Shown here piece by piece: positions 1 through 7,962 of a stretch of DNA of 44,005 nucleotides (position 1 is its first letter; the number at the start of each line of letters is the position of its first letter). A program made the position numbers and the translations under genes. This stretch comes from Cupriavidus sp. (lineage in GTDB: Bacteria; Pseudomonadota; Gammaproteobacteria; Burkholderiales; Burkholderiaceae): assembly GCA_031181345.1 (NCBI GenBank), contig JAPSLC010000045.1, forward strand, positions 1-44,005, given 5' to 3'. The notes below the pieces were generated by a model, which was not told the origin of the DNA, did no database searches, and was given only the letters and a program-made list of their open reading frames with translations.

Positions 1-176
1 TGCACGTGACCTTCGGCATCATCTGGCTGATCACGCTGATGTTCCAGCTGAACAAGCACGGCCTGATCGCGGCCAACAAGCGCCGCCTGATGTGCCTGTC
101 GCTGTTCTGGCACTTTCTGGATGTGGTCTGGATCGGCGTGTTTACCTTCGTCTATCTGATGGGAGTGATGGTATGA
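1..176 (+). CDS. cyoC: Cytochrome bo3 quinol oxidase subunit III, C-terminal end (partial)
   Basis: Only the last 57 codons are in the window, read from base 3 to the TGA at 174-176. The peptide is hydrophobic, with a helix ending FWHFLDVVWIGVFTFVYLMG, the usual last transmembrane helix of heme-copper oxidase subunit III. Subunit III is a membrane subunit of the proton-pumping ubiquinol oxidase; it holds no redox centre and supports assembly and stability. The stop overlaps the start of the next gene (ATGA at 173-176), which has the features of CyoD, so this is the normal cyoC-cyoD order. The rest of the operon (cyoA, cyoB) should lie upstream of the window. The family call is secure; alternative subunit III types (CoxC) are less likely given the CyoD neighbour. 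Confidence 0.9.
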   Translation, partial: HVTFGIIWLITLMFQLNKHGLIAANKRRLMCLSLFWHFLDVVWIGVFTFVYLMGVMV

Positions 177-613
177 GCGCCCACGACTATTCGTTCTCGA
201 ACCTGGCCGACCAGGGCAAGGCCGGCCATCACGGCGATCACGGCCATGGCCACGACGATCACCACGATCACGACGATGGCGCCGCGCATGGCACGCTCAA
301 GAGCTATGTGATCGGCTTCGTGCTGTCGGTGATCCTGACGGCGATCCCGTTCTGGCTGGTGATGGGCAAGGTCATCGGCAACCAGAACACCACCGCGCTG
401 GTGATTCTCGGCTTCGCCGCCGTGCAGATCGTGGTCCACATGATCTACTTCCTGCACATGAACACCAAGTCCGAAGGCGGCTGGAACATGCTGGCGCTGA
501 TCTTCACGATCGTGCTGGTGGTCATCACGTTGGCAGGCTCGCTCTGGGTCATGTATCACATGAACACGAACATGATGCCGACGATGACGCACGACATGAA
601 ATCGATGCCTTGA
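173..613 (+). CDS. cyoD: Cytochrome bo3 quinol oxidase subunit IV with His-rich N-terminus and Met-rich C-terminus
   Basis: The protein has 146 residues. The start is the ATG at 173 that overlaps the cyoC stop; an in-frame upstream start would lie inside cyoC. Three transmembrane helices follow residue 47 (around YVIGFVLSVILTAIPFWLVM, ALVILGFAAVQIVVHMIYFL and the IFTIVLVVITLAGSLWVMY region), the CyoD pattern. CyoD is the small subunit IV of the proton-pumping quinol oxidase in the inner membrane and helps assemble subunit I. It is about 35 residues longer than the usual CyoD of about 110. The extra length is mostly a His/Asp stretch at residues 19-44, and the tail is rich in Met and His (MNTNMMPTMTHDMKSMP). 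Both ends look able to bind metal, but that is inference. The gene overlaps the next one by four bases. Confidence 0.92.
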   Translation: MSAHDYSFSNLADQGKAGHHGDHGHGHDDHHDHDDGAAHGTLKSYVIGFVLSVILTAIPFWLVMGKVIGNQNTTALVILGFAAVQIVVHMIYFLHMNTKSEGGWNMLALIFTIVLVVITLAGSLWVMYHMNTNMMPTMTHDMKSMP

Positions 614-1425
614 CCTCGCCTCGACCTGTAAAACACAGCCCGGATCGCAAGCCCGTTCCCCGCAGCCCGGCCACCCTCGCGGTGCTGGCGCTGCTGGCGG
701 TACTGGCTTTCGCCGGGCTGTTTGCTTTGGGCACCTGGCAGGTCGAGCGGCGCGCCTGGAAGCTCGATCTGATCGAACGCGTCGAGGCGCGCGTGCATGC
801 GCCGCCGGTCGACGCGCCGGCGCCCGAGCGCTGGCCGCTGGTCAGCGCCGCGGCCGACGAATACCGGCATGTGCGCGTGACCGGCACCTTCCTGCACGAT
901 CGCGAGACGCTGGTGCAGGCCGCGACCTCGCTGGGCGGCGGCTTCTGGGTGATGACGCCGATGCGGATGCGCGACGGCACCGTGGTGCTGATCAACCGCG
1001 GCTTCGTGCCGCAGCAGTACCGTGCGCGCGAGACCCGTGCGGACAACGAGCCCGCCGGCGAGACCACGGTCACGGGCCTGCTACGCATCAGCCAGCCCGG
1101 CGGCGGCTTCCTGCGCAGCAACGATCCCGCAGCCGAGCGCTGGTATTCGCGCGACGTGCAGGCCATCGCCGCCGCGCGCGGGCTGGAACGGGTCGCGCCT
1201 TACTTCATCGATGCCGATGCCGGCCCGCAGCAGACTTCCAGCACGGCCAGCGCGCCCGGCACGCAGGAGGCGCCGCGCCGCTGGCCGGTCGGCGGGCTGA
1301 CCGTGGTGACCTTCCACAACAGCCATCTGGTCTATGCGCTGACCTGGTACGGGCTGGCGCTGATGGTGCTGGGCGCGGCCTGGTACGTCGGCCGCGAGGA
1401 ACTGCGGCTGCGCCGCGGCCGATGA
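610..1425 (+). CDS. SURF1 family cytochrome oxidase biogenesis protein
   Basis: The protein has 271 residues, starting from a TTG at 610 that overlaps the cyoD stop (TTGA); no ATG lies near the start, so the TTG is inferred from coupling. It has the SURF1 layout: an N-terminal membrane helix (residues about 20-40) ending in GTWQVERRAWK, a large periplasmic region with the family motifs YRHVRVTGTF, VLINRGFVP and TTVTGLLR, and a C-terminal helix with FHNSHLVYALTWYGLAL. SURF1 proteins help insert heme into subunit I of heme-copper oxidases. Position directly after cyoD suggests it serves this quinol oxidase. A Ser/Thr/Pro-rich insertion near residues 207-222 is less conserved in the family. The family assignment is firm; the specific heme handled (o or a) cannot be seen. 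Confidence 0.9.
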   Translation: MTSPRPVKHSPDRKPVPRSPATLAVLALLAVLAFAGLFALGTWQVERRAWKLDLIERVEARVHAPPVDAPAPERWPLVSAAADEYRHVRVTGTFLHDRETLVQAATSLGGGFWVMTPMRMRDGTVVLINRGFVPQQYRARETRADNEPAGETTVTGLLRISQPGGGFLRSNDPAAERWYSRDVQAIAAARGLERVAPYFIDADAGPQQTSSTASAPGTQEAPRRWPVGGLTVVTFHNSHLVYALTWYGLALMVLGAAWYVGREELRLRRGR

Positions 1426-1534
1426 GGGACAATGCGGGGCATGCCGATCGGCGCTGCCCTTGCTTGACCTGCGGATTCAAGCGGACAGTGGCCCTCGGGC
1501 CGCCTGCCGCTTCGATCCTGCTTCGACCCTGACG

Positions 1535-2911
1535 ATGCCTCTTCCCACCGATTCCCCTCCGAAGCCCGCCGGCTCGGCGCTGGCCGCTCCCAAGGGCGCT
1601 CCGGCCCCCGAGCGGCGCGGCGAACGCACGCTCGACGCCACCGCCCGCAAGAACATGGAGCAGCTGATCGAGCTGCGCTGGATCGCGGTGCTGGGCCAGG
1701 TGGCCACCATCAGCGTGGTGCATTTCGGCCTGGACGTGCCGCTGCCGGTCAACCAGATGCTGGCGGTGCTGCTCGGGCTGATCGCCTTCAACGCGCTGAG
1801 CCTGCTGCGGCTGCGCTTCGTCGCCGCGGTCTCGCAGACGCAGCTGTTCGTCTCGCTGCTGGTCGATATCGGCATGCTGACCGCGCTGCTGTATCTGAGC
1901 GGCGGTGCTTCCAATCCCTTCGTCTTCCTCTATCTGCTGCAGGTGATCCTCGGCGCGGTGCTGCTGCAGGCGTGGTCGATCTGGGTCATCGTGGTGGTCA
2001 CCGCATCGTGCTTCGCCGGCCTCGCGCTGGTCGGCAAGCCGCTGGCGCTGCCGCCGGACCACGAGCAGGGGCTGGGCAGCCTCTATATCCAGGGCATGCT
2101 GATCTGCTTCGTGCTGAACGCGGCCCTGCTGGTCGTCTTCATCACGCGGATCATGCGCAATCTGCGCGCCCGCGACGAGCATCTGGCCGATCTGCGCCAG
2201 CGCGCCGCCGAGGAGGAACACATCGTCCGCATGGGTCTGCTGGCCTCGGGCGCCGCGCATGAACTGGGCACGCCGCTGGCCACGCTGGCGGTGATCCTGT
2301 CCGACTGGCGGCGCATGGAGCCGTTCTCGAAGGACCCGGAACTGCTGCAGGAACTCGGCGAGATGCAGACCCAGGTGCAGCGCTGCAAGTCGATCGTCAG
2401 CGGCATCCTGCTGTCGGCCGGCGAGGCGCGCGGCGAGGCGCTGACCGAAACCACGGTGCGCCGCTTCGTCGACGATCTGGTCGCGGAATGGCGCGCGACC
2501 CGGCCGGTCGCCGAGTTCTCCTACGAATACCGCTTCGGCCACGACCTGCCGATCCTGTCGGACTCGGCGATCAAGCAGATGGTCTGCAACGTGCTCGACA
2601 ACGCGCTGGAGGCGTCGCCCCGCTGGGTCGGCTTCGACGTGCGGCGCGAGGATGATACGCTGGTGCTGTCGGTGCTCGACGAAGGCCCCGGATTCGCGCC
2701 GCAGATGCTCGAGCGGCTGGGCAAGCCCTATCAGTCGAGCAAGGGCCGGCCGGGCGGCGGCCTGGGGCTGTTCCTGGTCGTCAACGTCGCCCGCACGCTG
2801 GGCGGCAGCGTGGCCGCGCACAACCGTCCGCAGGGCGGCGCGATGGTGACGATGAAGCTGCCGCTGGCGGCAATCACGCTGGAAGAGGAGGCCGAAGATG
2901 CAGCCCAATGA
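1535..2911 (+). CDS. regB: RegB/PrrB/RoxS-type redox-sensing membrane histidine kinase
   Basis: The protein has 458 residues from the ATG at 1535; a TTG at 1460 (25 residues longer) is an alternative and no clear ribosome site decides. After a Pro-rich N-terminus come about six membrane helices (residues 45-220), the H-box HELGTPLATLAV with the phosphorylated His, and an ATP-binding domain with N (NVLDNALEA), G1 (DEGPGF) and G2 (GGGLGLFLV) boxes. Two features are specific to the RegB family: the quinone-site heptapeptide pattern GGxxNPF (GGASNPF) and a Cys in QRCKSIV about 42 residues after the His, close to the position of the redox-active Cys of Rhodobacter RegB. It would sense quinone redox state and phosphorylate the next gene's product, with which it overlaps by 14 bases. 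The placement behind cyo and SURF1 fits control of terminal oxidases. Confidence 0.88.
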   Translation: MPLPTDSPPKPAGSALAAPKGAPAPERRGERTLDATARKNMEQLIELRWIAVLGQVATISVVHFGLDVPLPVNQMLAVLLGLIAFNALSLLRLRFVAAVSQTQLFVSLLVDIGMLTALLYLSGGASNPFVFLYLLQVILGAVLLQAWSIWVIVVVTASCFAGLALVGKPLALPPDHEQGLGSLYIQGMLICFVLNAALLVVFITRIMRNLRARDEHLADLRQRAAEEEHIVRMGLLASGAAHELGTPLATLAVILSDWRRMEPFSKDPELLQELGEMQTQVQRCKSIVSGILLSAGEARGEALTETTVRRFVDDLVAEWRATRPVAEFSYEYRFGHDLPILSDSAIKQMVCNVLDNALEASPRWVGFDVRREDDTLVLSVLDEGPGFAPQMLERLGKPYQSSKGRPGGGLGLFLVVNVARTLGGSVAAHNRPQGGAMVTMKLPLAAITLEEEAEDAAQ

Positions 2912-3500
2912 TCCCGAGCGCGACGCCGCTGCGGCCGACCCACAGACCCCAACCCAGGGCCAGAGCGGGGCCGGGCGCGTGCTGCTGATCGTCGAGGACG
3001 ACGCGGCCTTTGCCCGCACGCTGCGCCGCTCGTTCGAGAGGCGCGGCTATCAGGTCCTGCATGCGACCAGCCTCGAAGGGATGAACGAACTGCTGAAGGA
3101 ACATTCGCCGGGCTATGCGGTGGTGGACCTGAAGCTCAAGGGCGAGGCCTCGGGCCTGGCCTGCGTGCAGGCGCTGCACGCGCAAGATGCCGACATGCTG
3201 ATCGTCGTGCTGACCGGCTACGCCAGCATCGCCACCGCCGTCGAGGCGGTCAAGCTCGGCGCCTGCCACTATCTGGCCAAGCCTTCGACCACCGACGACA
3301 TCGAGGCGGCCTTCGAGCGCGCCACCGGCGATGTGGACGTCGAGGTCACCGGCCGTCCCACCTCGATCAAGACGCTCGAGTGGGAGCACATCCACGAGAC
3401 GCTGGCGGCGACAGGCTTCAATATCTCCGAGGCGGCGCGCCGGCTCGGCATGCATCGCCGCACGCTGGCGCGCAAGCTCGAGAAGCAGCGGATCAAGTAA
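2898..3500 (+). CDS. regA: RegA/ActR/RoxR-type response regulator with Fis-like HTH
   Basis: The protein has 200 residues. The ATG at 2898 lies within the end of the kinase gene and has a strong ribosome site (AGGAGG about 7 bases upstream), so the pair is translationally coupled. A receiver domain (residues about 30-145) starts with LLIVEDDAAF, has the phosphoacceptor Asp in YAVVDLKLKG and the late Lys in HYLAKP. A Fis-type helix-turn-helix ends the protein: NISEAARRLGMHRRTLARKL, the nearly invariant DNA-binding end of RegA/PrrA/ActR proteins. Such regulators control respiration, carbon fixation and oxidase genes in response to redox state. A proline-rich segment between receiver and HTH is typical but is short here. 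The 3' end overlaps the convergent LysR gene by 8 bases. Confidence 0.9.
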   Translation: MQPNDPERDAAAADPQTPTQGQSGAGRVLLIVEDDAAFARTLRRSFERRGYQVLHATSLEGMNELLKEHSPGYAVVDLKLKGEASGLACVQALHAQDADMLIVVLTGYASIATAVEAVKLGACHYLAKPSTTDDIEAAFERATGDVDVEVTGRPTSIKTLEWEHIHETLAATGFNISEAARRLGMHRRTLARKLEKQRIK

Positions 3501-4476
3501 GGCTGCGCGGCGGTCTTGCCCGGCCTTCGTGGCGCAGGCCGCCGAGGCTGCCAGCAAACCGCTCCGCCAACCGCTCGCGACGAAAGACCTCCACCACGTA
3601 GTCGACAAACACACGCGTCTTGGCCGGCAGCAGCGTGCGCGTCGGGTAGTACAGCGAGATCGCCCCCGCATCGGCGTACCACTGTGGCAGGACGCGGACC
3701 AGTTCGCCGCGCTCCAGCCACGGCAGCACATCGGGCACTGCCAGCAGCGTCACGCCAAGTCCCTGCAACGCGGCTTCCCGCATCGCGGCCGGATCGTTGA
3801 GGACGATGCGCTCCTGCATGGCGATTGCCTGTTCGTCGCCGGCGGCGTCGCGCATGACCCACTGGCGGGTACGCCCGGTATGTCCCGATCGCATGGCGAT
3901 GCCATCCAGCGATTGCAGCATCGATGGATGGGTCGGCAACGTGCGCCCCCGCAAGTACGCCGGCGATGCGACCGCGATCACATGCGCGGGCGCCAGCGTG
4001 CGGGACACCATCCCCGCCGCCAGTTCGAAGCCTCCGCCGATGGCGGCGTCGAATCCTTCGGCAATCAGGTCGACCGCACGATTCTCGAAGTGCCATTCGG
4101 GCCGGATTGCGGGATAGCGGGCAAGAAATTCGGGCAGCAGCGGCATTACCCACATCACGCCAAAGGAAGGCGCCAGGCTCAGCTTGAGCACGCCGGCGGG
4201 TTCGCCTCGATCGCTGGAGGCGGTGGCAATCGCCGCCTGCAGCGCCTCGAGGTTGCCGCCGATGGCCGCGAGGAAGCGCTCGCCCGCCTCGGTCAAGGTC
4301 AGCTTGCGCGTCGAGCGCTGGAACAGCCTGACGCCCAGATTGCGCTCCAGCATGGCCACATTGCGGCTGACCGCGGCCGGCGTCAGCGCCAAGCGTCGGC
4401 CGGCAGCAGAAAAGCTGCCCGTTTCCGCGCTGCGGACGAACGATTCGAGGTTGGCCAGGGTCTCCATGCCGCTCAT
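3493..4476 (-). CDS. LysR family transcriptional regulator
   Basis: The protein has 327 residues if read from the ATG at 4476 (MSGMETLANL); the Met three codons on (4467) is equally possible. The first 60 residues are a LysR winged HTH (LESFVRSAETGSFSAAGRRL, then LTPAAVSRNVAMLERNLG and LFQRSTRKLTLTEAG). The rest is a LysR substrate-binding domain of the group that often regulates quinone or short-chain dehydrogenase genes. It is divergent from the SDR gene at 4584 with a 107-bp AT-rich gap containing a T-N11-A box, so the SDR and the gene after it are the likely targets. The effector cannot be read from the sequence. The stop overlaps the convergent regA end. Confidence 0.93.
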   Translation of the reverse strand: MSGMETLANLESFVRSAETGSFSAAGRRLALTPAAVSRNVAMLERNLGVRLFQRSTRKLTLTEAGERFLAAIGGNLEALQAAIATASSDRGEPAGVLKLSLAPSFGVMWVMPLLPEFLARYPAIRPEWHFENRAVDLIAEGFDAAIGGGFELAAGMVSRTLAPAHVIAVASPAYLRGRTLPTHPSMLQSLDGIAMRSGHTGRTRQWVMRDAAGDEQAIAMQERIVLNDPAAMREAALQGLGVTLLAVPDVLPWLERGELVRVLPQWYADAGAISLYYPTRTLLPAKTRVFVDYVVEVFRRERLAERFAGSLGGLRHEGRARPPRSLT

Positions 4477-4504
4477 CTTATATGAACACTTGAAAATTAT
4501 TCCA

Positions 4505-4522
4505 ATCATTGATGGCTAATCA
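4505..4522. promoter_or_regulatory. Candidate LysR operator (T-N11-A dyad)
   Basis: TGATGGCTAATCA at 4510-4522 is an interrupted palindrome (TGAT-N5-ATCA) with exactly 11 bases between the outer T and A, the classic LysR recognition layout. A second palindrome, ATCATTGAT at 4505-4513, overlaps it. Both sit in the AT-rich spacer between the LysR gene and the SDR gene it diverges from. The role is inferred from layout. Confidence 0.5.
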
Positions 4523-4583
4523 TCGGGCAATCGGCCGCCCATACTCCGTTCACACCTTCTGATTGACCAACGGAGAAAAAGCC

Positions 4584-5336
4584 ATGACGCAACAGATCCT
4601 TCCCCTGGCCGGCAAGACGGCCCTCGTGACCGGCGGCTCGCGCTCCATCGGCGCCGCCATCGCTCGCCGGCTCGGCGCCGACGGCGCAGCCGTCGCGCTG
4701 ACCTATAGTGCGTCCCCCGACAAGGCGGCCGCTGTCGTGGACGACATCGTGGCGGCCGGAGGCCGCGCCATCGCCATTGCCGCCGACGCGGGCGACCCTT
4801 CCGCCGTGCGCCGGGCGGTTGCCGGGACGGTCGAAGCCTTCGGTGGCATCGACATCCTCGTCAACAACGCCGGCCTGGGCCTGGGCGGCGCCATCGAAGA
4901 CATCCCCTTCGAGACCTATGAACGGATGATCGCGGTCAACGTGACCGGCGTGTTCGTCGCCACCCAGGAAGCCGTACGGCAGATGAAGCCCGGTGGGCGC
5001 GTGATCCATATCGGCTCGTCGATGACGCGGTACGCAGCCTTTCCGACCGCGTCGCTCTATACCTTGACCAAGGGCGCCATTGCCGGCTTCAACCGCAGCC
5101 TGGTACGCGACCTCGGCCCGAAGGGCATCACCGTCAATACGGTCCATCCCGGCCCGACCGATACCGACATGAATCCCGATGGCGGCCCGGTCAGCGAGAT
5201 CGTCGGCCCCGGCATTGCCCTGGGCCGGTACGGGCAGCCGCGGGAGATCGCCGGCGTGGTCGCCTTCCTCGCGGGGCCCGACGCAGCTTTCGTGACCGGT
5301 GCCGACATCGTCGCGGACGGCGGCTTCACGGCCTGA
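4584..5336 (+). CDS. SDR family NAD(P)-dependent oxidoreductase
   Basis: The protein has 250 residues. The ATG at 4584 follows CGGAGAAAAAGCC, a good ribosome site. It is a classical short-chain dehydrogenase: cofactor motif TGGSRSIG near residues 14-21, NNAG, the catalytic Ser in IHIGSSM, the catalytic YTLTK near residue 158, and PGPTDTDM after the catalytic core. The C-terminus (VTGADIVADGGFTA) closes the Rossmann fold as usual. Family members reduce or oxidise carbonyl/hydroxyl groups; FabG-like and glucose-dehydrogenase-like members look similar, and the substrate here is unknown. It is 14 bp upstream of the NADP-oxidoreductase gene and divergent from the LysR gene, so a LysR-controlled two-gene operon is likely. 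Confidence 0.93.
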   Translation: MTQQILPLAGKTALVTGGSRSIGAAIARRLGADGAAVALTYSASPDKAAAVVDDIVAAGGRAIAIAADAGDPSAVRRAVAGTVEAFGGIDILVNNAGLGLGGAIEDIPFETYERMIAVNVTGVFVATQEAVRQMKPGGRVIHIGSSMTRYAAFPTASLYTLTKGAIAGFNRSLVRDLGPKGITVNTVHPGPTDTDMNPDGGPVSEIVGPGIALGRYGQPREIAGVVAFLAGPDAAFVTGADIVADGGFTA

Positions 5337-5350
5337 GCCAGGAGACAGTC

Positions 5351-5974
5351 ATGCATAACGACATCGGCAAGACCATCGGCATCATCGGTGCCGGCGCGAT
5401 CGGCACCGCGTTTGCGAAGGCGCTGGCCCGCCACGGCATCGAAGCGGTGATCGCCAACAGCCGGGGCCCGGACACGCTGCAGGACGCCGTACGGGCGATG
5501 GGCCCATCGATTCGCGCGGGCACGCGCGAGCAGGCCGCGGCGCAGGACATCGTGCTGGTTGCCGTCAATTGGTCGAAGCTGCCGGCGGCACTGGCGGGAC
5601 TGCCCGATTTCGGCGGCCGGATTGTGATCGATGCCAACAATCCGATCGAAGCGCCGCTGTTTCGCCCCGTCGACCTGCATGGCATGTCGTCGAGCGCGGT
5701 GCTTGCCGGCCTCGTGCCCGGCGCGCGCGTCGTCAAGGCGTTCAATCACCTGCAGCCCGCACTGGTGTCGGGCGATCCGCAGGCCGACGGTGGTCGCCGC
5801 GTGCTGTTCCTGTCGGGCGACGATGCCGGCGCCAAGGCCGAGGCAGCCACGCTGATCGCGCGGCTGGGCTTTCTCGGCATCGATCTCGGTTCGCTCGACA
5901 CCGGTGGACGCCAACACCAGTTTCCCGGTGGGCCGTTGGCGGCGCTGAACCTCGTCGCGTTCGGTGCGCGGTAA
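5351..5974 (+). CDS. NADP oxidoreductase, coenzyme F420-dependent type fold (NAD(P)-binding)
   Basis: The protein has 207 residues, with CAGGAGACAGTC before the ATG. The N-terminus is a Rossmann nucleotide-binding site, IGIIGAGAIGTAFAKALARH, followed by ANSRGPD at the end of strand 2, which suits NADP. Further on come VLVAVNW, IDANNPI and VVKAFNHL, typical of the F420-dependent NADP oxidoreductase family (NPD type) found also in bacteria that do not make F420. Members in such bacteria are usually small NADPH-dependent reductases of unknown substrate. It follows the SDR gene by 14 bp and is probably co-transcribed, so both would act on the same redox pathway. The exact reaction is not recognisable. 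Confidence 0.82.
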   Translation: MHNDIGKTIGIIGAGAIGTAFAKALARHGIEAVIANSRGPDTLQDAVRAMGPSIRAGTREQAAAQDIVLVAVNWSKLPAALAGLPDFGGRIVIDANNPIEAPLFRPVDLHGMSSSAVLAGLVPGARVVKAFNHLQPALVSGDPQADGGRRVLFLSGDDAGAKAEAATLIARLGFLGIDLGSLDTGGRQHQFPGGPLAALNLVAFGAR

Positions 5975-6180
5975 CAGGCGCTCGCGCGCGCCTCCCGGAG
6001 CGTCACGGCTTTACTGATTCGTTGTTTCGGTATGGTCGCGATACTCCGTGGAAGCGATAGCTGCAGCGCAATAGCGTAGCGCTTACAATGGCCGGCAGCG
6101 ATTTAGAAAAGAGGGTCGGCCGCGTTCGGCGCGACGGCAAATCTGCCTGGCCGGTCCACGATCAAGGAGACCTTGCGCCC

Positions 6181-7743
6181 ATGCCAATCGAATCCCTGCT
6201 GGACCAGCCGCTCGGCAATCTTGCCGACTGCGTCCGCATTCACGCCAACACCCGCCCCGAGCATCCCGCCGTCATCGACGATCGCGCCAACTTGTCCTAT
6301 CGCGAGTTCGACGCGCTGGTCGACCGCGTAGCGGCGGCCCTGCAGCGCGATGGACTGCAGCCGGGCGATGCGCTGGCGATCTGCGCCGCGGCGTCGATCG
6401 AGTACGCGGCGGTGTTTCTCGGCGGACTGCGCGCGGGCGTCGCCATCGCGCCGCTGGCGCCGTCATCGACGCCGCAGGCGCTGGCCGGCATGATCGCCGA
6501 CTCGGATGCGAAGCTGCTGTTCGTCGACGCGCCGGTGCTCGATGCCTTGCAGGGCGCCGGCATCGAAGCCACGGCCCCGCGCATCGGCCTGCGCGGCGCG
6601 CCGACCGGCAACGCGTTCGAGCAATGGCTGGCGTCGGCCGGCAGCCGGCCGCGCGAGACGCCGCTGCGGGACGGACAGGTCTTCAACATCATTTATTCGT
6701 CCGGTACCACGGGCGCGCCCAAGGGCATCGTGCACGATCACGGGCTGCGCTGGAACCAGATCCGCCGCACGCACGAGAGCGGCGGCTACGGGCCCGACGC
6801 GGTGACGCTGATCGCCACGCCGCTGTATTCGAACACCACGCTGGTCAGCTTCATCCCGACGCTCGCACTCGGCGGCACCGTGGTGTTGATGCCGAAGTTC
6901 GACGCGCAGCGCTACCTCGAACTGGCCGAGCGGCACCGCGTCACGCACGCGATGCTGGTGCCGGTGCAATACCAGCGGCTGCTGGCGCGCGAGGATTTCG
7001 ATCGCTACGACCTCTCGTCGTTCCAGATGAAGTTCTCGACCAGCGCGCCGCTGTCCGCGGCGCTGAAGGCCGACATCCTGCGCCGCTGGCCGGGCGGCCT
7101 GGTCGAGTACTACGGCATGACCGAAGGCGGCGGCAGCTGCGTGCTGGCCGCGCACGAGTTTCCGGACAAGCTGCACACGGTCGGCAAGCCGATGGAGGGG
7201 CATGACATCCGGCTGATCGACGACGACGGCAACGAGGTGCCGGTCGGCCAGATCGGCGAGGTGGTGGGGCATTCGAACACCATCATGGCCGGCTATCACA
7301 AGCAGCCGGACAAGACCGCCGCCGCCGAGTGGTACGACGCCACCGGCAAGCGTTTCATCCGCACGGGCGACGTCGGCCGCTTCGACGAGGATGGCTTTCT
7401 GACGCTGATGGATCGCAAGAAGGACATGATCATCAGCGGCGGCTTCAACATCTATCCAAGCGACCTCGAAGCGGTGCTGCAACAGCACGCGGATGTGGTC
7501 GAATGCGCGGTGGTCGGCGTGCCGTCGCAAAGCTGGGGCGAGACGCCGGTGGCTTTCGTGGTATTGCGCGAGGGCGCTGCGGTCGACGCCGAGGCGCTGC
7601 GCGAATGGGCCAATGCGCAGGTCGGCAAGACCCAGCGGCTCGCCGCGCTGGAGCTGTGCGCGCAGCTGCCGCGCAGCGCGATCGGCAAGGTGCTCAAGCG
7701 CGAGCTGCGGGATGGATTTCGTGGGGGCAGGGCGCTCGATTGA
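6181..7743 (+). CDS. Class I adenylate-forming enzyme, acyl-CoA ligase (FadD-like)
   Basis: The protein has 520 residues from the ATG at 6181, which has AAGGAGA 13 bases upstream. An in-frame ATG at 6088 would add 31 residues of poor quality and overlaps a TACAAT -10-like hexamer (6084-6089), so it was not chosen. Motifs in order: phosphate loop IIYSSGTTGAPKGI (about residue 170), YYGMTEG (about 310), the ATP-contacting Asp in RTGDVGRFDEDGFL (about 395), the hinge DRKKDMIISGGFNIYPSDLE, and the catalytic Lys in PRSAIGKVLKREL (about 502). The enzyme activates a carboxylic acid to its CoA thioester through an acyl-AMP. Chain type cannot be told; aryl, medium-chain or crotonobetaine-type acids are all possible. 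It precedes the double TetR regulator and likely belongs to the acyl-CoA catabolism block. Confidence 0.9.
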   Translation: MPIESLLDQPLGNLADCVRIHANTRPEHPAVIDDRANLSYREFDALVDRVAAALQRDGLQPGDALAICAAASIEYAAVFLGGLRAGVAIAPLAPSSTPQALAGMIADSDAKLLFVDAPVLDALQGAGIEATAPRIGLRGAPTGNAFEQWLASAGSRPRETPLRDGQVFNIIYSSGTTGAPKGIVHDHGLRWNQIRRTHESGGYGPDAVTLIATPLYSNTTLVSFIPTLALGGTVVLMPKFDAQRYLELAERHRVTHAMLVPVQYQRLLAREDFDRYDLSSFQMKFSTSAPLSAALKADILRRWPGGLVEYYGMTEGGGSCVLAAHEFPDKLHTVGKPMEGHDIRLIDDDGNEVPVGQIGEVVGHSNTIMAGYHKQPDKTAAAEWYDATGKRFIRTGDVGRFDEDGFLTLMDRKKDMIISGGFNIYPSDLEAVLQQHADVVECAVVGVPSQSWGETPVAFVVLREGAAVDAEALREWANAQVGKTQRLAALELCAQLPRSAIGKVLKRELRDGFRGGRALD

Positions 7744-7769
7744 GCGTTGTCGCGAGGCAGGCGCCGTTG

Positions 7770-7886
7770 CCCTCTCCCCCGCCCCTCTCCCGCGAGCGGG
7801 AGAGGGAAGCAAACCGGCGAGGCGCCAGACTCTTGCCAACTGTGTTCTCCCTCTCCCCCTCAGAGGGAGAGGGGCGGGGAGAGGGG
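7770..7886. repeat. REP-like composite repeat, family A copy 1
   Basis: Two GC-rich hairpin units face each other. The first (7770-7807) has CCCCTCTCCCGC / GCGGGAGAGGG arms, the second (7849-7886) CCCTCTCCCCCT / AGAGGGAGAGGGG arms, with about 40 bases between. The same design recurs at 21242-21371 and 26461-26583. It lies between the ligase stop and the TetR promoter. It resembles the REP/BIME sequences common in proteobacterial gaps and may end transcription of the ligase gene; that role is inferred. Confidence 0.75.
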
Positions 7887-7923
7887 TGGTTCGCATCCCG
7901 CCATGAGCCGCCACCCCGCCCGC

Positions 7924-7929
7924 TATAAT
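7924..7929 (+). promoter_or_regulatory. Candidate -10 box of the TetR gene
   Basis: A perfect TATAAT sits 34 bases before the ATG at 7963 in otherwise GC-rich DNA. No good -35 hexamer is seen at 16-18 bases upstream, so an activator or weak -35 must be assumed. It supports 7963 rather than the in-frame ATG at 7903 as the TetR start. Confidence 0.45.
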
Positions 7930-7962
7930 CCGCCGACCGATCGACCGCCCACGCACCCCTCC

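Noticed and set aside
1205..3019. Long open frame on the minus strand over the histidine kinase gene
   Set aside because: It is an antisense shadow of high-GC coding DNA: rich in Arg, His, Gln and Ala, without domains. The plus-strand kinase is clearly the real gene. The same applies to 6463-8898 (minus).
6088..6180. Earlier start for the first acyl-CoA ligase
   Set aside because: The ATG at 6088 lacks a ribosome site and overlaps a TACAAT -10-like box; the added residues do not resemble the family. The ATG at 6181 has AAGGAGA.
7770..7886. CRISPR array or rho-independent terminator
   Set aside because: The repeats are only two facing hairpins with no regularly spaced unique spacers, and no U-run follows. 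A REP-like element fits better.
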